Below, piece after piece: positions 8,187 to 16,594 of a stretch of 64,000 nucleotides of DNA (position 1 is its first letter; each line of letters begins with the position of its first letter). Under the pieces are notes generated by a model, which was not told the origin of the DNA, did no database searches, and was given only the letters and a program-made list of their open reading frames with translations. Source of the stretch: Desulfurellaceae bacterium bin18. Its GTDB lineage: Bacteria; Desulfobacterota; Binatia; Bin18. A program made the position numbers and the translations under genes. The DNA is taken from assembly GCA_002238415.1 (NCBI GenBank), contig MPMI01000012.1, positions 1-64,000 of the forward strand, given 5' to 3'.

Positions 8187-8444
8187 ATGGCCGATTCCGT
8201 CACCATAAGCGTCAAGCTTTTTGCGGCGCTGAAAAAATACATCCCGCACGGGAGTACGGATGGGATCTCGCTCTCCCTGCCCGCTGGGGCAACTGTCCAG
8301 GATGCGGTCGATATGCTAAACATGCCGCGCGAGCAGGCGGGTATGCTTGTGGTGGGCGATACCTATGTCGAAATTGGAACGGTCCTTGAAGATGGGCTGG
8401 AACTGAGCATCTTTCCGCCGCTTGCCGGTGGGGTGCGTGGGTAG
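8187..8444 (+). CDS. MoaD/ThiS-family sulfur carrier with residues after the Gly-Gly
   Basis: An 85-residue ubiquitin-fold protein starting MADSVTISVKLFAALKKYIP. It shows the family hydrophobic pattern and the terminal IFPPLAGG, but the stop comes three residues later, giving PPLAGGVRG. MoaD and ThiS normally end exactly at Gly-Gly, which is adenylated. This one would need removal of VRG, as known for some carriers trimmed by JAMM-type proteases, or it may not be activated at all. The E1-like enzyme lies directly upstream. The start is ATG 8187, 31 bp after the preceding stop. A strong terminator ends the unit. Confidence 0.8.
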   Translation: MADSVTISVKLFAALKKYIPHGSTDGISLSLPAGATVQDAVDMLNMPREQAGMLVVGDTYVEIGTVLEDGLELSIFPPLAGGVRG

Positions 8445-8485
8445 CCACAGACAAGAAGTGCGCATGCCGGAGTATGGGATAGTAG

Positions 8486-8516
8486 AAAGGGGCACGGTAG
8501 ACCGTGCCCCTTTTTT
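8486..8516 (+). terminator. rho-independent terminator after the sulfur-carrier operon
   Basis: A perfect 10-bp GC-rich stem (8489-8498 with 8501-8510) with a tight loop, flanked by AAA and TTTTTT that extend the pairing. It ends the nuoI/sulfur-transfer unit before tkt. Confidence 0.9.
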
Positions 8517-8540
8517 CAATTCCAGGGGGAGGGACAAATC

Positions 8541-10382
8541 GTGAGGGTTGATCTCAACGCTTTACAGGCGACCGCGGATACATTGCGTATCCATTCACTG
8601 CGTGCCACAGCCGCGGCAGGGTCGGGCCACCCGACATCGTGCATGTCCGCTGCTGACATCATGGCGGCCGTATTCTTTGCCGATATGCGTTTTGACCCTG
8701 CCAATCCGGCCCACCCGGCTAATGACCGGTTTGTGCTGTCAAAAGGCCACGCCGCTCCCATCCTCTATGCCGCCCTGGCAGAGGCCGGTGCCCTGCCGCT
8801 GGAGCAGTTGCCCTCACTTCGCAAGTTCTCCAGTGATCTGGAAGGCCATCCAACGCCGCGCATCCCCTGGGTGGGTGCTGCAACCGGCTCACTCGGGCAG
8901 GGGCTCTCGGTTGGTGTCGGTATGGCGCTGAACGGCAAACGCCTGGATAAGCTTGACTACCGCGTATACGTCCTGTTGGGCGACGGAGAAGTCGCAGAAG
9001 GCGGCGTCTGGGAAGCGGCGGCCATGGCGTCGTACTATCAGCTCGATAACCTCATTGGCATTGTCGATGTGAATGGCCTGGGGCAGAGCGAACGGACCAT
9101 GTACAATTTTGACGTGGAAACCTATCAGCGCCGTTTTGCCGCATTTGGTTGGAACGCGCTGGTGGTTGACGGCCATAATATCGAAGAGGTCATAGCCGCG
9201 CTCGATCAGGCCCACGCCACCACAGACCGGCCAACCATGCTGGTTGCCAAGACCTTCAAGGGCAAAGGCGTCTCTTTTCTTGAGGATAAACCCGGCTGGC
9301 ACGGAAAGCCGCTCAAGGGGGACGATCTGGACAAGGCGCTGGACGAGTTGGCACTCAGCGGAAGTGCAAATGTGCCCGACGTAACGCGGCCGCAAACCAA
9401 TGGGTTTTCCCCGGCCAGTGCCAGCGAAAGTGTCCCCGCCCCGGCCTATGAATTGGGGGAGAAGGTTGCGACCCGCGTGGCCTACGGGACCGCCTTGGCC
9501 AAGCTCGGAGCCGTGGACCCCCGGGTGGTCGCTCTCGACGGTGACACCAAAAATTCGACGTTCGCCGAAACCTTTCTCAAAGCCCACCCGGAGCGGTATT
9601 TTGAGAGTTATATAGCCGAGCAAAACATGGTCGGGGCTGCGGTCGGGCTGGCGGCCTGTGGCAAGATTCCGTTTGCCTCGACGTTTGCGGCCTTTCTTAC
9701 CCGCGCGTTTGACCATATCCGTATGGCTGCCATCTCCGGCGTGACTATCAAATACGTTGGCTCGCACTGTGGGGTCTCGATTGGGGAAGACGGCCCGTCT
9801 CAGATGGGGTTGGAAGATTTGGCGATGATGCGGGCCATTCCGAATTCGGTCGTGCTCTACCCCAGCGATGCAGTCGCCACCGAATGTCTGGTGAGCGCCA
9901 TGCCCGACCTGCCCGGCACGACCTATCTGCGCACGACCCGTCCGGCAACGCCGGTGCTCTATCCCAACACCGAGGAGTTTCCCATTGGTGGCAGCAAACT
10001 GCTCCGGTCCAGCGCTAACGATGTACTGACGGTCGTTGCCGCCGGGGTAACGCTGCACGAGGCGCTTGCGGCCAGCGAAACGCTGAAAAGCGAAGGGGTG
10101 GCTATCCGTCTGATTGACGCCTATTCGGTCAAACCGATTGATGCCCAGGGCCTACTGGCGGCGGCCCGGCAAACGAATAATACCCTGCTCGTGGTTGAAG
10201 ACCATTATTACGACGGCGGTTTGGGCGACGCCGTGCTGAACGCGGTTGCAACTCACGGGGTCAAGGTTCACAAACTCGCTGTGAACGGCGTCCCTCGTTC
10301 CGGCGCGCCGGCAGAGTTGCTGGACGCCTTTGGCATCAGCGCTCAACATATTGCCGCCCACGTCAAAAAGCTGGCCGCCTGA
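8541..10382 (+). CDS. tkt: transketolase
   Basis: A 613-residue TPP enzyme moving two-carbon units between sugar phosphates (pentose phosphate or Calvin pathway). Visible are the N-terminal SLRATAAAGSGHPTS, the LSKGHAAP histidine, GSLGQGLSVGVGMALN, the TPP motif GDGEVAEGGVWEA through GIVDVNGLGQS, the second-domain ALDGDTKNSTFAE, and YIAEQNMVGAAVGLA with the catalytic glutamate. The length is that of the short (vertebrate/archaeal-like, about 620) class rather than the 660-residue E. coli class. The start is GTG 8541 after GGGGGAGGGA. Interestingly the E1-like signature is continuous in one chain rather than split into two subunits. Confidence 0.93.
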   Translation: MRVDLNALQATADTLRIHSLRATAAAGSGHPTSCMSAADIMAAVFFADMRFDPANPAHPANDRFVLSKGHAAPILYAALAEAGALPLEQLPSLRKFSSDLEGHPTPRIPWVGAATGSLGQGLSVGVGMALNGKRLDKLDYRVYVLLGDGEVAEGGVWEAAAMASYYQLDNLIGIVDVNGLGQSERTMYNFDVETYQRRFAAFGWNALVVDGHNIEEVIAALDQAHATTDRPTMLVAKTFKGKGVSFLEDKPGWHGKPLKGDDLDKALDELALSGSANVPDVTRPQTNGFSPASASESVPAPAYELGEKVATRVAYGTALAKLGAVDPRVVALDGDTKNSTFAETFLKAHPERYFESYIAEQNMVGAAVGLAACGKIPFASTFAAFLTRAFDHIRMAAISGVTIKYVGSHCGVSIGEDGPSQMGLEDLAMMRAIPNSVVLYPSDAVATECLVSAMPDLPGTTYLRTTRPATPVLYPNTEEFPIGGSKLLRSSANDVLTVVAAGVTLHEALAASETLKSEGVAIRLIDAYSVKPIDAQGLLAAARQTNNTLLVVEDHYYDGGLGDAVLNAVATHGVKVHKLAVNGVPRSGAPAELLDAFGISAQHIAAHVKKLAA

Positions 10383-10410
10383 TCAACCACCCTCATGTGG
10401 GGGACATCTT

Positions 10411-10449
10411 CTCCCTCGCCCCTTGGGGGAGAGGGCTGGGGTGAGGGGA
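10411..10449. repeat. dispersed CCCTCACCC-type GC-rich palindromic repeat, copy 1
   Basis: An intergenic GC-rich element built from CTCCCTC, CCCTTGGGGGAGAGGG and GGGGTGAGGGG. The same element recurs at 24760, 50665 and 55061. It can fold into a short stem and lies between tkt and the 3' end of trmB, so it may also end transcripts. Confidence 0.7.
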
Positions 10450-10456
10450 AAGAGCC

Positions 10457-11101
10457 CTATACTGTCTTGCAGAAGCCGGCGTAGTGGATGGGCTTGCCCG
10501 CGTCCATAAACTGACGTTCAAAGTCGGTCAGGATCAACTTGCCGTTCCGATTTCGCTGGTCCCGTTGCCAGGGAAATCGAGTCAACTCCGTGACTGCTTC
10601 CAACTGTCTGACCATTTCGATGAAATACGTATGGACATCTGTGGCGATCAATATCTTTCCGCCGGGAACGAGCGCGCGGGTGAGCGCAACACAGAAGTCG
10701 CCTTGAAACAGACGCCGGCGTTGATGCCGCCGCTTCCACCATGGGTCCGGGAAGTAGAGGTGGAAAATCGTCACGGATTCGGGCCGAATCAGGGTGTTGA
10801 GCACGCAACCGATATCGGCGGCAAGGGCGAGCACATTGCCCGGCTGTTCGCGCTCAATCAGCTCTTTGATCCGGTACACCCGCCGTCTGGAGAACTCGAC
10901 CCCAAAGAAATTATGCTCCGGCGTGTTTTGAGCCGCCGCCAGGAGAAAGGAGCCTTTCCCAGGACCGATTTCGACTTCAACCGGATTGGCGTTGCCGAAT
11001 ATATCCTCCCAGGCTGGGGGAGTCGGCAGGGGTAATTCGGAGAACTTAGGGCTCATAGTGGGGAGGGAGAACGTTTTCTGCGGAACGGTATCATACGTCA
11101 T
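10457..11101 (-). CDS. trmB: tRNA (guanine-N7-)-methyltransferase TrmB
   Basis: A 214-residue SAM-dependent enzyme that methylates G46 of tRNAs. It shows the SAM loop VEVEIGPGKGSFLLAAA, the FFGVEFSRRRVYRI acidic strand, and the diagnostic FHLYFPDPWWKRRHQRRR motif, plus LTDFERQFMDAGKPIHY at the C-terminus. The ATG at 11101 is used; a second ATG 45 bp inside is possible, since the first residues are not conserved. The gene runs into the repeat that follows tkt. Confidence 0.92.
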   Translation of the reverse strand: MTYDTVPQKTFSLPTMSPKFSELPLPTPPAWEDIFGNANPVEVEIGPGKGSFLLAAAQNTPEHNFFGVEFSRRRVYRIKELIEREQPGNVLALAADIGCVLNTLIRPESVTIFHLYFPDPWWKRRHQRRRLFQGDFCVALTRALVPGGKILIATDVHTYFIEMVRQLEAVTELTRFPWQRDQRNRNGKLILTDFERQFMDAGKPIHYAGFCKTV

Positions 11102-11103
11102 GA

Positions 11104-11244
11104 AAATTGGAACGGATATGGTATCTCAGAGTGCATCTCTCGCCTGAGATGGCGCTGAAGATTGAGAAGGCGTCTGGAGTGTCAATGGATGCGCTGATAA
11201 GGATGCAGAACAGCTACGACATTACCCAAGCACGTTACTCTTGA
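11104..11244 (+). pseudogene. C-terminal remnant of a HigA-family antitoxin
   Basis: Reading in frame from 11104 to TGA 11242-11244 gives a piece with LSPEMALKIEKASGVSMDAL followed by an RMQ-SYDITQAR stretch. This is the C-terminal half of the HigA/VapA-type HTH antitoxin signature (SPEMALRLEKA ... WLRMQ-AYDLAQAR). The N-terminal helix-turn-helix is missing: the frame is closed by TGA at 11101-11103, immediately after trmB begins on the other strand. No HigB toxin lies upstream. It is a decayed toxin-antitoxin scrap at the left edge of the accessory islet. Confidence 0.6.
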
Positions 11245-11273
11245 GACATATGGGAGTAAAGAAAGGCACCTCT

Positions 11274-12944
11274 ATGAAGCCGGTTAGAGAATGGTCAAAG
11301 GCCGAACACTTCGTGTGGGAACAAACTTGTGCCGGTAAAGAAGCCGATTTCAATGAACGGGAGAAAAAGAAACTTGCTCCGGCCTCGTCACCCTGCTGGG
11401 GTGAGAGCCGGAGAATTTCGTCGGAGTTTCTCGAAACGATCCTATTCGAGCAATGGTTTCGAGAGGATGTGACACGAAAAGGCGTGATTATTACTGGCGC
11501 CTATTTCCCCGATAAGCTCGACCTGGAAGATGGACACCTGCCTTGGCCGTTAAACCTCGATCATTCGCGTTTGAAGAACGGGTTGATCATGAGCGGGTTG
11601 CAAGCAGATAGATCTGTCTCGCTTTCTGGTTCATGCGTGATGGGCAAGCTGGACATGAATATTATCTCAATCGGTAGCTCTCTATACATGAACGACGGAA
11701 CTTTCGAAGAAATTTCCCTCCGGGGAGCGCAGATCGGTGGCCAGTTGAATATGAGCAGCGCTACGGTTACAGGCGAACTGGATATGGATGCTGTCTCGAT
11801 AGGCAGAATCCTATTAATGAGCAAAAAACCTACTGAAGAAGCTAATAAAGGGGCTACTTTCGAAGAGGTTCATCTCCGGGGAGCGCGGATCGGTGGCCAG
11901 CTTGGCATGGACGGTGCCACGGTTAGAGGTAAGCTAAACATAAACGCCGCCTCGATCGGCACCTCTCTATACATGCGCGACGGGGCTACTTTCAAAAAAG
12001 AGGTTAATCTCGGCAGAGCGCAGATCAAGAGCCATCTTGACATGACCGGTGCCACGGTTGAGGGTAAGCTGGACATGGAGGCCTCTTCTATTGGCGGTGA
12101 TCTATTTATGAGAGACGGTAACTTTGCCGATGTTAACCTACATTTCGCAAGGGTTGGATTGAGCCTCGACTTCGCAGGCGGGACTTTCCAGACGCTGGGT
12201 CTGACAGGAGCGACCGCGGAGGAGGGGTTACGGTTAATCCCGAACAAAGAAAAGCCAGTCAAATGGTCCGACCTCGGGGACCAGTCCAATAGGATTCAGC
12301 TCAATCTACAGAATACTAAGGTCGGTGCGCTGGTCGACACGCTTGGGTCCTGGCCGGATAGAATCAAACTCAGTGGTTTCACCTATAATCGACTTGGTGG
12401 ATTCGGTCAGGAAAACAGAAACGAACCGACCGAACGGCCAGCGAGTGACTTTATCGACTGGCTATCTCGCGACAAGTCTTTCTCATTTCAGCCCTACCAG
12501 CAGCTTGCTACTGTCCTCCGCAATATCGGCAAGTCCGGTGCCGCAGACAAGGTGTTATTCGCAGCCAAGGATCGCGAGCGTCAGAATGCTCCATTCTGGA
12601 AACGCATAGGGTTGAGGATTCTTCAGTGCGGTATCGGTTATGGCATCGGCACCTACACCTTTCGGGTGCTTTACTGGGCGCTTTTTTTCGTCTGTCTTGG
12701 CTGGTTTGTTCTCTGCTGGACGGAAGGGAGCCTGAGCCACAAGGCGGGATCTCAGGAATCTATTGGGTTTTGGTTTAGCCTCGATTACCTTTTGCCGATT
12801 ATACAGCTAAATGACGCCCATTATGAGAATGAGGTTCTGAATTTCTGCGCGCGCGTGTACTTTTATTTCCACCAGATTATCGGCTACATACTGGCGTCCT
12901 TGTTGGTCGCCGCCCTCAGTGGGACCACCAAACCTGGGAAGTAG
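11274..12944 (+). CDS. beta-helix repeat protein with C-terminal membrane domain, function unknown
   Basis: About 556 residues in three parts. A globular N-terminal part covers residues 1-85. From about 90 to 310 there are repeating units of roughly 20 residues of the form GAQIGGQLNM-SATVTGELDM-AVSIG-LLM, which suggests a right-handed beta-helix. After a linker, residues 455-550 hold hydrophobic helices (YTFRVLYWALFFVCLGWFVL and VYFYFHQIIGYILASLLVAA) around FWFSLDYLLPIIQLND, a re-entrant-looking segment. I recall this C-terminal pattern (LLP-x-L at the middle, LSG at the end) in uncharacterised membrane proteins. The start is ATG 11274 with GAAAGG upstream; ATG 11250 is the alternative. Codon use is more AT-rich than its neighbours. 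Confidence 0.7.
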   Translation: MKPVREWSKAEHFVWEQTCAGKEADFNEREKKKLAPASSPCWGESRRISSEFLETILFEQWFREDVTRKGVIITGAYFPDKLDLEDGHLPWPLNLDHSRLKNGLIMSGLQADRSVSLSGSCVMGKLDMNIISIGSSLYMNDGTFEEISLRGAQIGGQLNMSSATVTGELDMDAVSIGRILLMSKKPTEEANKGATFEEVHLRGARIGGQLGMDGATVRGKLNINAASIGTSLYMRDGATFKKEVNLGRAQIKSHLDMTGATVEGKLDMEASSIGGDLFMRDGNFADVNLHFARVGLSLDFAGGTFQTLGLTGATAEEGLRLIPNKEKPVKWSDLGDQSNRIQLNLQNTKVGALVDTLGSWPDRIKLSGFTYNRLGGFGQENRNEPTERPASDFIDWLSRDKSFSFQPYQQLATVLRNIGKSGAADKVLFAAKDRERQNAPFWKRIGLRILQCGIGYGIGTYTFRVLYWALFFVCLGWFVLCWTEGSLSHKAGSQESIGFWFSLDYLLPIIQLNDAHYENEVLNFCARVYFYFHQIIGYILASLLVAALSGTTKPGK

Positions 12945-13246
12945 CACCTCAGTGAGGGTATCAAAAAGTAATCTTTCACTCCAAACGCTCAAGGTCGTGG
13001 ACGACGGCGGGGTCGGGCGCTACCGGAGCGAGGTTCAGAAACTCCGTCCGTACAGCGTCACCACCGTGCCATATAGCTCGGCTGGTCCCTCTCGGCAGAT
13101 GAGACGGTTCGTCACGTTGCAGCGGCGGTGTATCAGGTTCCGCTTCGCTAATCTAAAGTGCACCACCGAGAAAGGGGACTTAGGAGATTTGCACAGCCAT
13201 TGGCTTGGGAATGATCAACCCGAGAGAGAAAACATGCAACGCTAAG
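12945..13246. other. non-coding stretch before the IS element
   Basis: About 300 bp between the beta-helix gene and the left IS end. A plus-strand frame is open through part of it but starts inside the upstream gene and shows no motif, so I see no convincing gene. It may be remnant sequence. Confidence 0.5.
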
Positions 13247-13289
13247 TTAACGTGCGTTCGGGCTAAGGGGCTCCGAATGAGGTAAGGTT

Positions 13290-14220
13290 ATGGGTGCCTA
13301 CACCAAAGTCTTATCTCACAGGAGTCCCTCACTGCGCAGCCTACTGGAAGTGTTCTGTGATGCCGATGATTTCTGTCAGCAGTTTGAGCCCGTCTGGCGC
13401 CAGCATCTCGTAGCGAGCGGTCGTCTCCAGCGCCAGCGCGCCCGCCGCCTGAGTTTGAGCGAGGTGAGGACGATCCTGATCGTCTTCCACCATTCGCACT
13501 TCGCACTACCGCACCTTCAAAGCCTTCTACACGACCCACGTCCTGCGGCACTGGCGGACGGAGTTTCCCGGCCTAGTGAGCTACTCCCGCTTTGTGGCGT
13601 TCATTCCCTCGACCCTAGGGCCACTGTGTGCGTATCTCCGCCAGTGCTATGGCTCCTGTACGGGTACCTCCTGTGTGGAGGCGACGGCACTGGCGGTGTG
13701 CCATAACCGCCGGATCGCCCAGCCTAAAGTCTTTGCGGACTTGGCGGCGCAGGGCCGCACCTCGGTCGGGTGGTTCTTTGGCTTTACACTCCACCTCGTC
13801 GTCAATGACCGGGGCGAGGTACTGCGGGGAGCGCTCACGCCAGGTAATACCGACGACCGTAAGCCGGTGCCTAAACTCGCTCACTCGCTCTTTGGCAAAC
13901 TCTTCGCGGACAAAGGCTATCTCTCTGCCGCGGTGACCCAGGAGTGGCTGACCACGTTGGGGGTCCACGTACTGACGCCGCTCAAACGCAAGATGAAACC
14001 GTGCCGCCTCTTGTGGACGGACAAGCTATTGCGGCGGAAACGCGCGATGGTCGAAACCATCTTCGATCAACTCAAAAATAGCTCCCAGATCGAACACTCC
14101 CGCCCCCGCCGCCCCAGCAACTTCCTCGTCAATCTCCTCTGTGGCCTTATCGCCTACTGCCATCAACCCAAGAAACCTGCCCTTCACCTTCCCGCCTGCC
14201 CCACCTTCCCCCTGGCTTAA
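13290..14220 (+). pseudogene. IS982-family transposase, interrupted by a 7-bp duplication
   Basis: The first frame runs from ATG 13290 ([33 protein letters not shown]) and the second continues after about 13507 with [25 protein letters not shown], the [10 protein letters not shown] region, the DKGYLS acidic residue, and [12 protein letters not shown] near the end, all typical of IS982. Deleting the duplicated TTCGCAC at 13500-13506 joins the two frames into one protein, reading [11 protein letters not shown]. So the break is a single tandem duplication and not programmed frameshifting. Otherwise the protein looks complete, so the damage is probably recent. Confidence 0.85.
13493..13506. repeat. 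7-bp tandem duplication inside the transposase
   Basis: TTCGCAC occurs twice head to tail (13493-13499 and 13500-13506). Its length is not a multiple of three and it lies exactly where the transposase changes frame. Confidence 0.9.
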
Positions 14221-14311
14221 CCCGAACTCAGGTTAAATTATTGTCCGTCTGCGGTGGGCATGTTAGGACACCAGCAACCCGTAGATGAGACAACCAACGA
14301 GGATTTTCGCA

Positions 14312-15826
14312 ATGGCAGAAAACAAAGCAAGAAAATTAATTGTATGCTGCGACGGAACGTGGAACACGCCTAAGCAGGAAGACAACGGGGTACCCTCTCC
14401 AACGAATGTTTACAAGCTCTACCGGGCAATAAGTGACATACCCGAGCAGCTTACGTATTATCACCCAGGCGTCGGAACGGAGGGGCACGCTATCGAAAGG
14501 ACACTGGACGGAGCATTTGGAAATAGTCTTGGCGAGCACATTCAGAGTGCGTATTATTGGCTGGCTGAGAATTATCGCCAAGACGATCAAATATACTTAT
14601 TTGGTTTTAGTCGTGGGGCGTTTACCGTAAGAAGCCTGGCTGGAATGTTGGGTCTTTGTGGATTGTTGAACTTTAGCAAATTGGTGGTTCGAAAGAGATG
14701 GGTCAGAGTCAAGGCTGCCTATAAGGCTTATCGGCAAGAGGACCTATCCTTTCCGAAGGACAAAGAAGTCGCGATCAAATTTTTAGGTGTGTGGGATACT
14801 GTTGGGGCGCTAGGAATTCCCGACGATGCGGAAATTCTTAATGCTCTCTTCGACAATAAGCGCAAGTGGGGGTTCCACAACACCGCCTTGGGAGGCCATA
14901 TCAAGATTGCCCGCCACGCCATCGCGCTGGACGAAAAACGTTCGAGTTTTACGTGTACAAGGTGGAAGAATGTGAATCAGCACGAGAACGCCCAGGAGGT
15001 GTGGTTTCCTGGTGTTCATAGCGACGTAGGCGGTGGCTATGAACACTCTTCATTGTCGGATATCGCGCTGGACTGGATGTTGAAGGAAGCAAAGAAAGGC
15101 GGACTAGAATTCAAGGATGTAGGGGACCAAATAAAACCAAACTGGCGAGGTCCGATGCACGACTCCTATAAAGGAGTATTTGCCGCCTTGCGTTCTCGAC
15201 CCCGAAATATACCTTGTATCGATAAGTCCAACAAAAATTTACTGCACGATTCCGTTTTGGAAAGACAAAAAGAAACATTGATTAAATACCCGGACTATTG
15301 GCCCACTAGACGATTAAAGAGAGGTGAAAGTTGCGAGGTAAACGTTTACGCCTCTGAACGTTGGAACTATACAGGCGTATACATGAAAGAGGGTGAGCGA
15401 TATACTTTCAGTGCTTCAGGCGAATGGGTTGATAAAAGCGATAGCTGCGGTTGGCGCGGTACAGAGAATGATAGGAATTCTACGAAGGGAGACGTTGTTA
15501 GGCTTATCGGCTCCCTTCTTGGGAAGCTCGAGCCATCATTCGAGAGGAGTAACCGGTCACCCGACCTATGGATGACCAAGAGAGTTGAGTCCGCCGATTG
15601 GTTTTCAATGGTTGGGGCTATCGCCAATGATTCCGGGAACCCTCACGTGGTTGATAATGATGGTAGTCCTATACCACATGAATATATTGAATTGCCTAAG
15701 CACCAAAAAGGAAATCCGGTAAAGATTACCTCACCAGGGTATTTTTATGCCTTTGCAAACGACGCATGGCATTTTTATAAAAATAATAAGGGTGCGATAC
15801 GACTAAAGATTAAACGGACCTTGTGA
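14312..15826 (+). CDS. DUF2235 (Tle1-like) alpha/beta hydrolase with a C-terminal lectin-like domain
   Basis: About 504 residues. Residues 8-330 match DUF2235, the phospholipase fold of type VI effectors and other hydrolases: LIVCCDGTWNTP, the nucleophile elbow GFSRGAFTVRS (Ser100), GVWDTVGALGIP and VWFPGVHSDVGGGY with aspartate and histidine. Residues about 345-504 are separate: GVYMKEGERYTFSASGEW, CGWRG and a final NNKGAIRLKIKR resemble the PA-IL/LecA beta-sandwich. No signal peptide or PAAR/VgrG neighbour is seen, so secretion is unproven. The start at ATG 14312 is preferred over ATG 14285 because of AGGA upstream and the catalytic strand that follows. It lies just after the IS element. 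Confidence 0.8.
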   Translation: MAENKARKLIVCCDGTWNTPKQEDNGVPSPTNVYKLYRAISDIPEQLTYYHPGVGTEGHAIERTLDGAFGNSLGEHIQSAYYWLAENYRQDDQIYLFGFSRGAFTVRSLAGMLGLCGLLNFSKLVVRKRWVRVKAAYKAYRQEDLSFPKDKEVAIKFLGVWDTVGALGIPDDAEILNALFDNKRKWGFHNTALGGHIKIARHAIALDEKRSSFTCTRWKNVNQHENAQEVWFPGVHSDVGGGYEHSSLSDIALDWMLKEAKKGGLEFKDVGDQIKPNWRGPMHDSYKGVFAALRSRPRNIPCIDKSNKNLLHDSVLERQKETLIKYPDYWPTRRLKRGESCEVNVYASERWNYTGVYMKEGERYTFSASGEWVDKSDSCGWRGTENDRNSTKGDVVRLIGSLLGKLEPSFERSNRSPDLWMTKRVESADWFSMVGAIANDSGNPHVVDNDGSPIPHEYIELPKHQKGNPVKITSPGYFYAFANDAWHFYKNNKGAIRLKIKRTL

Positions 15827-15845
15827 AAGCCAACGCAGACGGGCT

Positions 15846-16577
15846 TTACGTCAGACCCCGTCCCCCATCCACCGAAAACACCGCGCCCGTACTGAAATCG
15901 GACTCCGCCACAAAGACCACGAGCTGGGCAACTTCCTCGGGAGTTCCGGCGCGTTTGACCAGGGTCTTTTCGATTTCGCGGCGCTGGACCTCCTGGGGCG
16001 TATCGTCCTGGAAGAGGACTGGTCCCGGAATAACCGCATTGACCATGACTTCGGGGGCGAGTTCCATGGCCAGCCCCTGACTGAAAGCCAGTACGCAGGC
16101 TTTTGAGACAGAGTAGGGCACGTAGTCGGCCCACGGGCGCTGCCCTGCCACATCGGCCATGTTGATTATATTCCCCCAGCCCCACTCCTTCATGCGCAGA
16201 CCGATTTTATGCGCGCAATAGAAGGTGCCGTCCACGTTCACGTCCATAATCTGTTCCCAGTCATCAAATGTGACCGTATCAATCGGGGTACGGTAAAAGA
16301 GAGCGGCGTTGTTGACTAACACGTCGATGCGCCTGAAATGCCCAAGCGCTTGTTCGATCATCCTGTCAACATCTGTTTCGCGGCTAATGTCAGCCTGAAG
16401 GGCGAGTGCCTCATGACCAGCGTTCTGGAGTTCTCGAACGGTTTCTTCCGCTTCGGTCTGAGAGGTGTAGTAGTGGACCACCAGCTTGCAGCCTCGTTGG
16501 GCAAGCGCAAGGACGATGGCCTTCCCTACACGCTTTGCTCCACCGGTGACGAGGGCGACTTTGCCGCTGAGGTCCAT
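15846..16577 (-). CDS. SDR-family oxidoreductase (pteridine-reductase-like)
   Basis: A 243-residue NAD(P)H-dependent reductase. The cofactor motif is TGGAKRVGKAI, the adenine/NNAG-type strand is NNAALFYRTPI, and the active site is YSVSK with the upstream serine replaced by NMADVAG, so the catalytic serine is absent or shifted. The TGGAKRVGKAI form is typical of pteridine reductase and FolM-type SDRs rather than FabG. It follows a second SDR gene by 17 bp on the same strand, probably one operon. Substrate unknown. Confidence 0.8.
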   Translation of the reverse strand: MDLSGKVALVTGGAKRVGKAIVLALAQRGCKLVVHYYTSQTEAEETVRELQNAGHEALALQADISRETDVDRMIEQALGHFRRIDVLVNNAALFYRTPIDTVTFDDWEQIMDVNVDGTFYCAHKIGLRMKEWGWGNIINMADVAGQRPWADYVPYSVSKACVLAFSQGLAMELAPEVMVNAVIPGPVLFQDDTPQEVQRREIEKTLVKRAGTPEEVAQLVVFVAESDFSTGAVFSVDGGRGLT

Positions 16578-16594
16578 AGGATAACACTAGGAGT

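Larger units (their letters stand above)
13247..14236 (+). mobile_element. IS982-family insertion sequence, transposase frameshifted
   Basis: An element of about 990 bp. The ends are imperfect 20-bp inverted repeats: TTAACGTGCGTTCGGGCTAA at 13247-13266, and at 14217-14236 a copy whose reverse complement matches it at 17 of 20 bases. The single gene inside reads as an IS982-type DDE transposase in two frames. No clear target duplication is seen, so exact ends may differ by a few bases. It sits among toxin-antitoxin scrap and accessory genes, consistent with an insertion hot spot. Confidence 0.75.

Noticed and set aside
8889-10058. A 390-codon open frame on the minus strand inside tkt
   Set aside because: It lies wholly antisense to a gene with full transketolase motifs and shows no motif of its own; GC-rich codon use opens antisense frames by chance.
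12919-13245. A 108-codon plus-strand frame between the beta-helix gene and the IS element
   Set aside because: It starts inside the upstream gene, has no ribosome-binding site and no motif.
13290-14220. Programmed ribosomal frameshifting in the transposase
   Set aside because: There is no slippery run at the break, IS982 elements use a single frame, and a 7-bp tandem duplication explains it.
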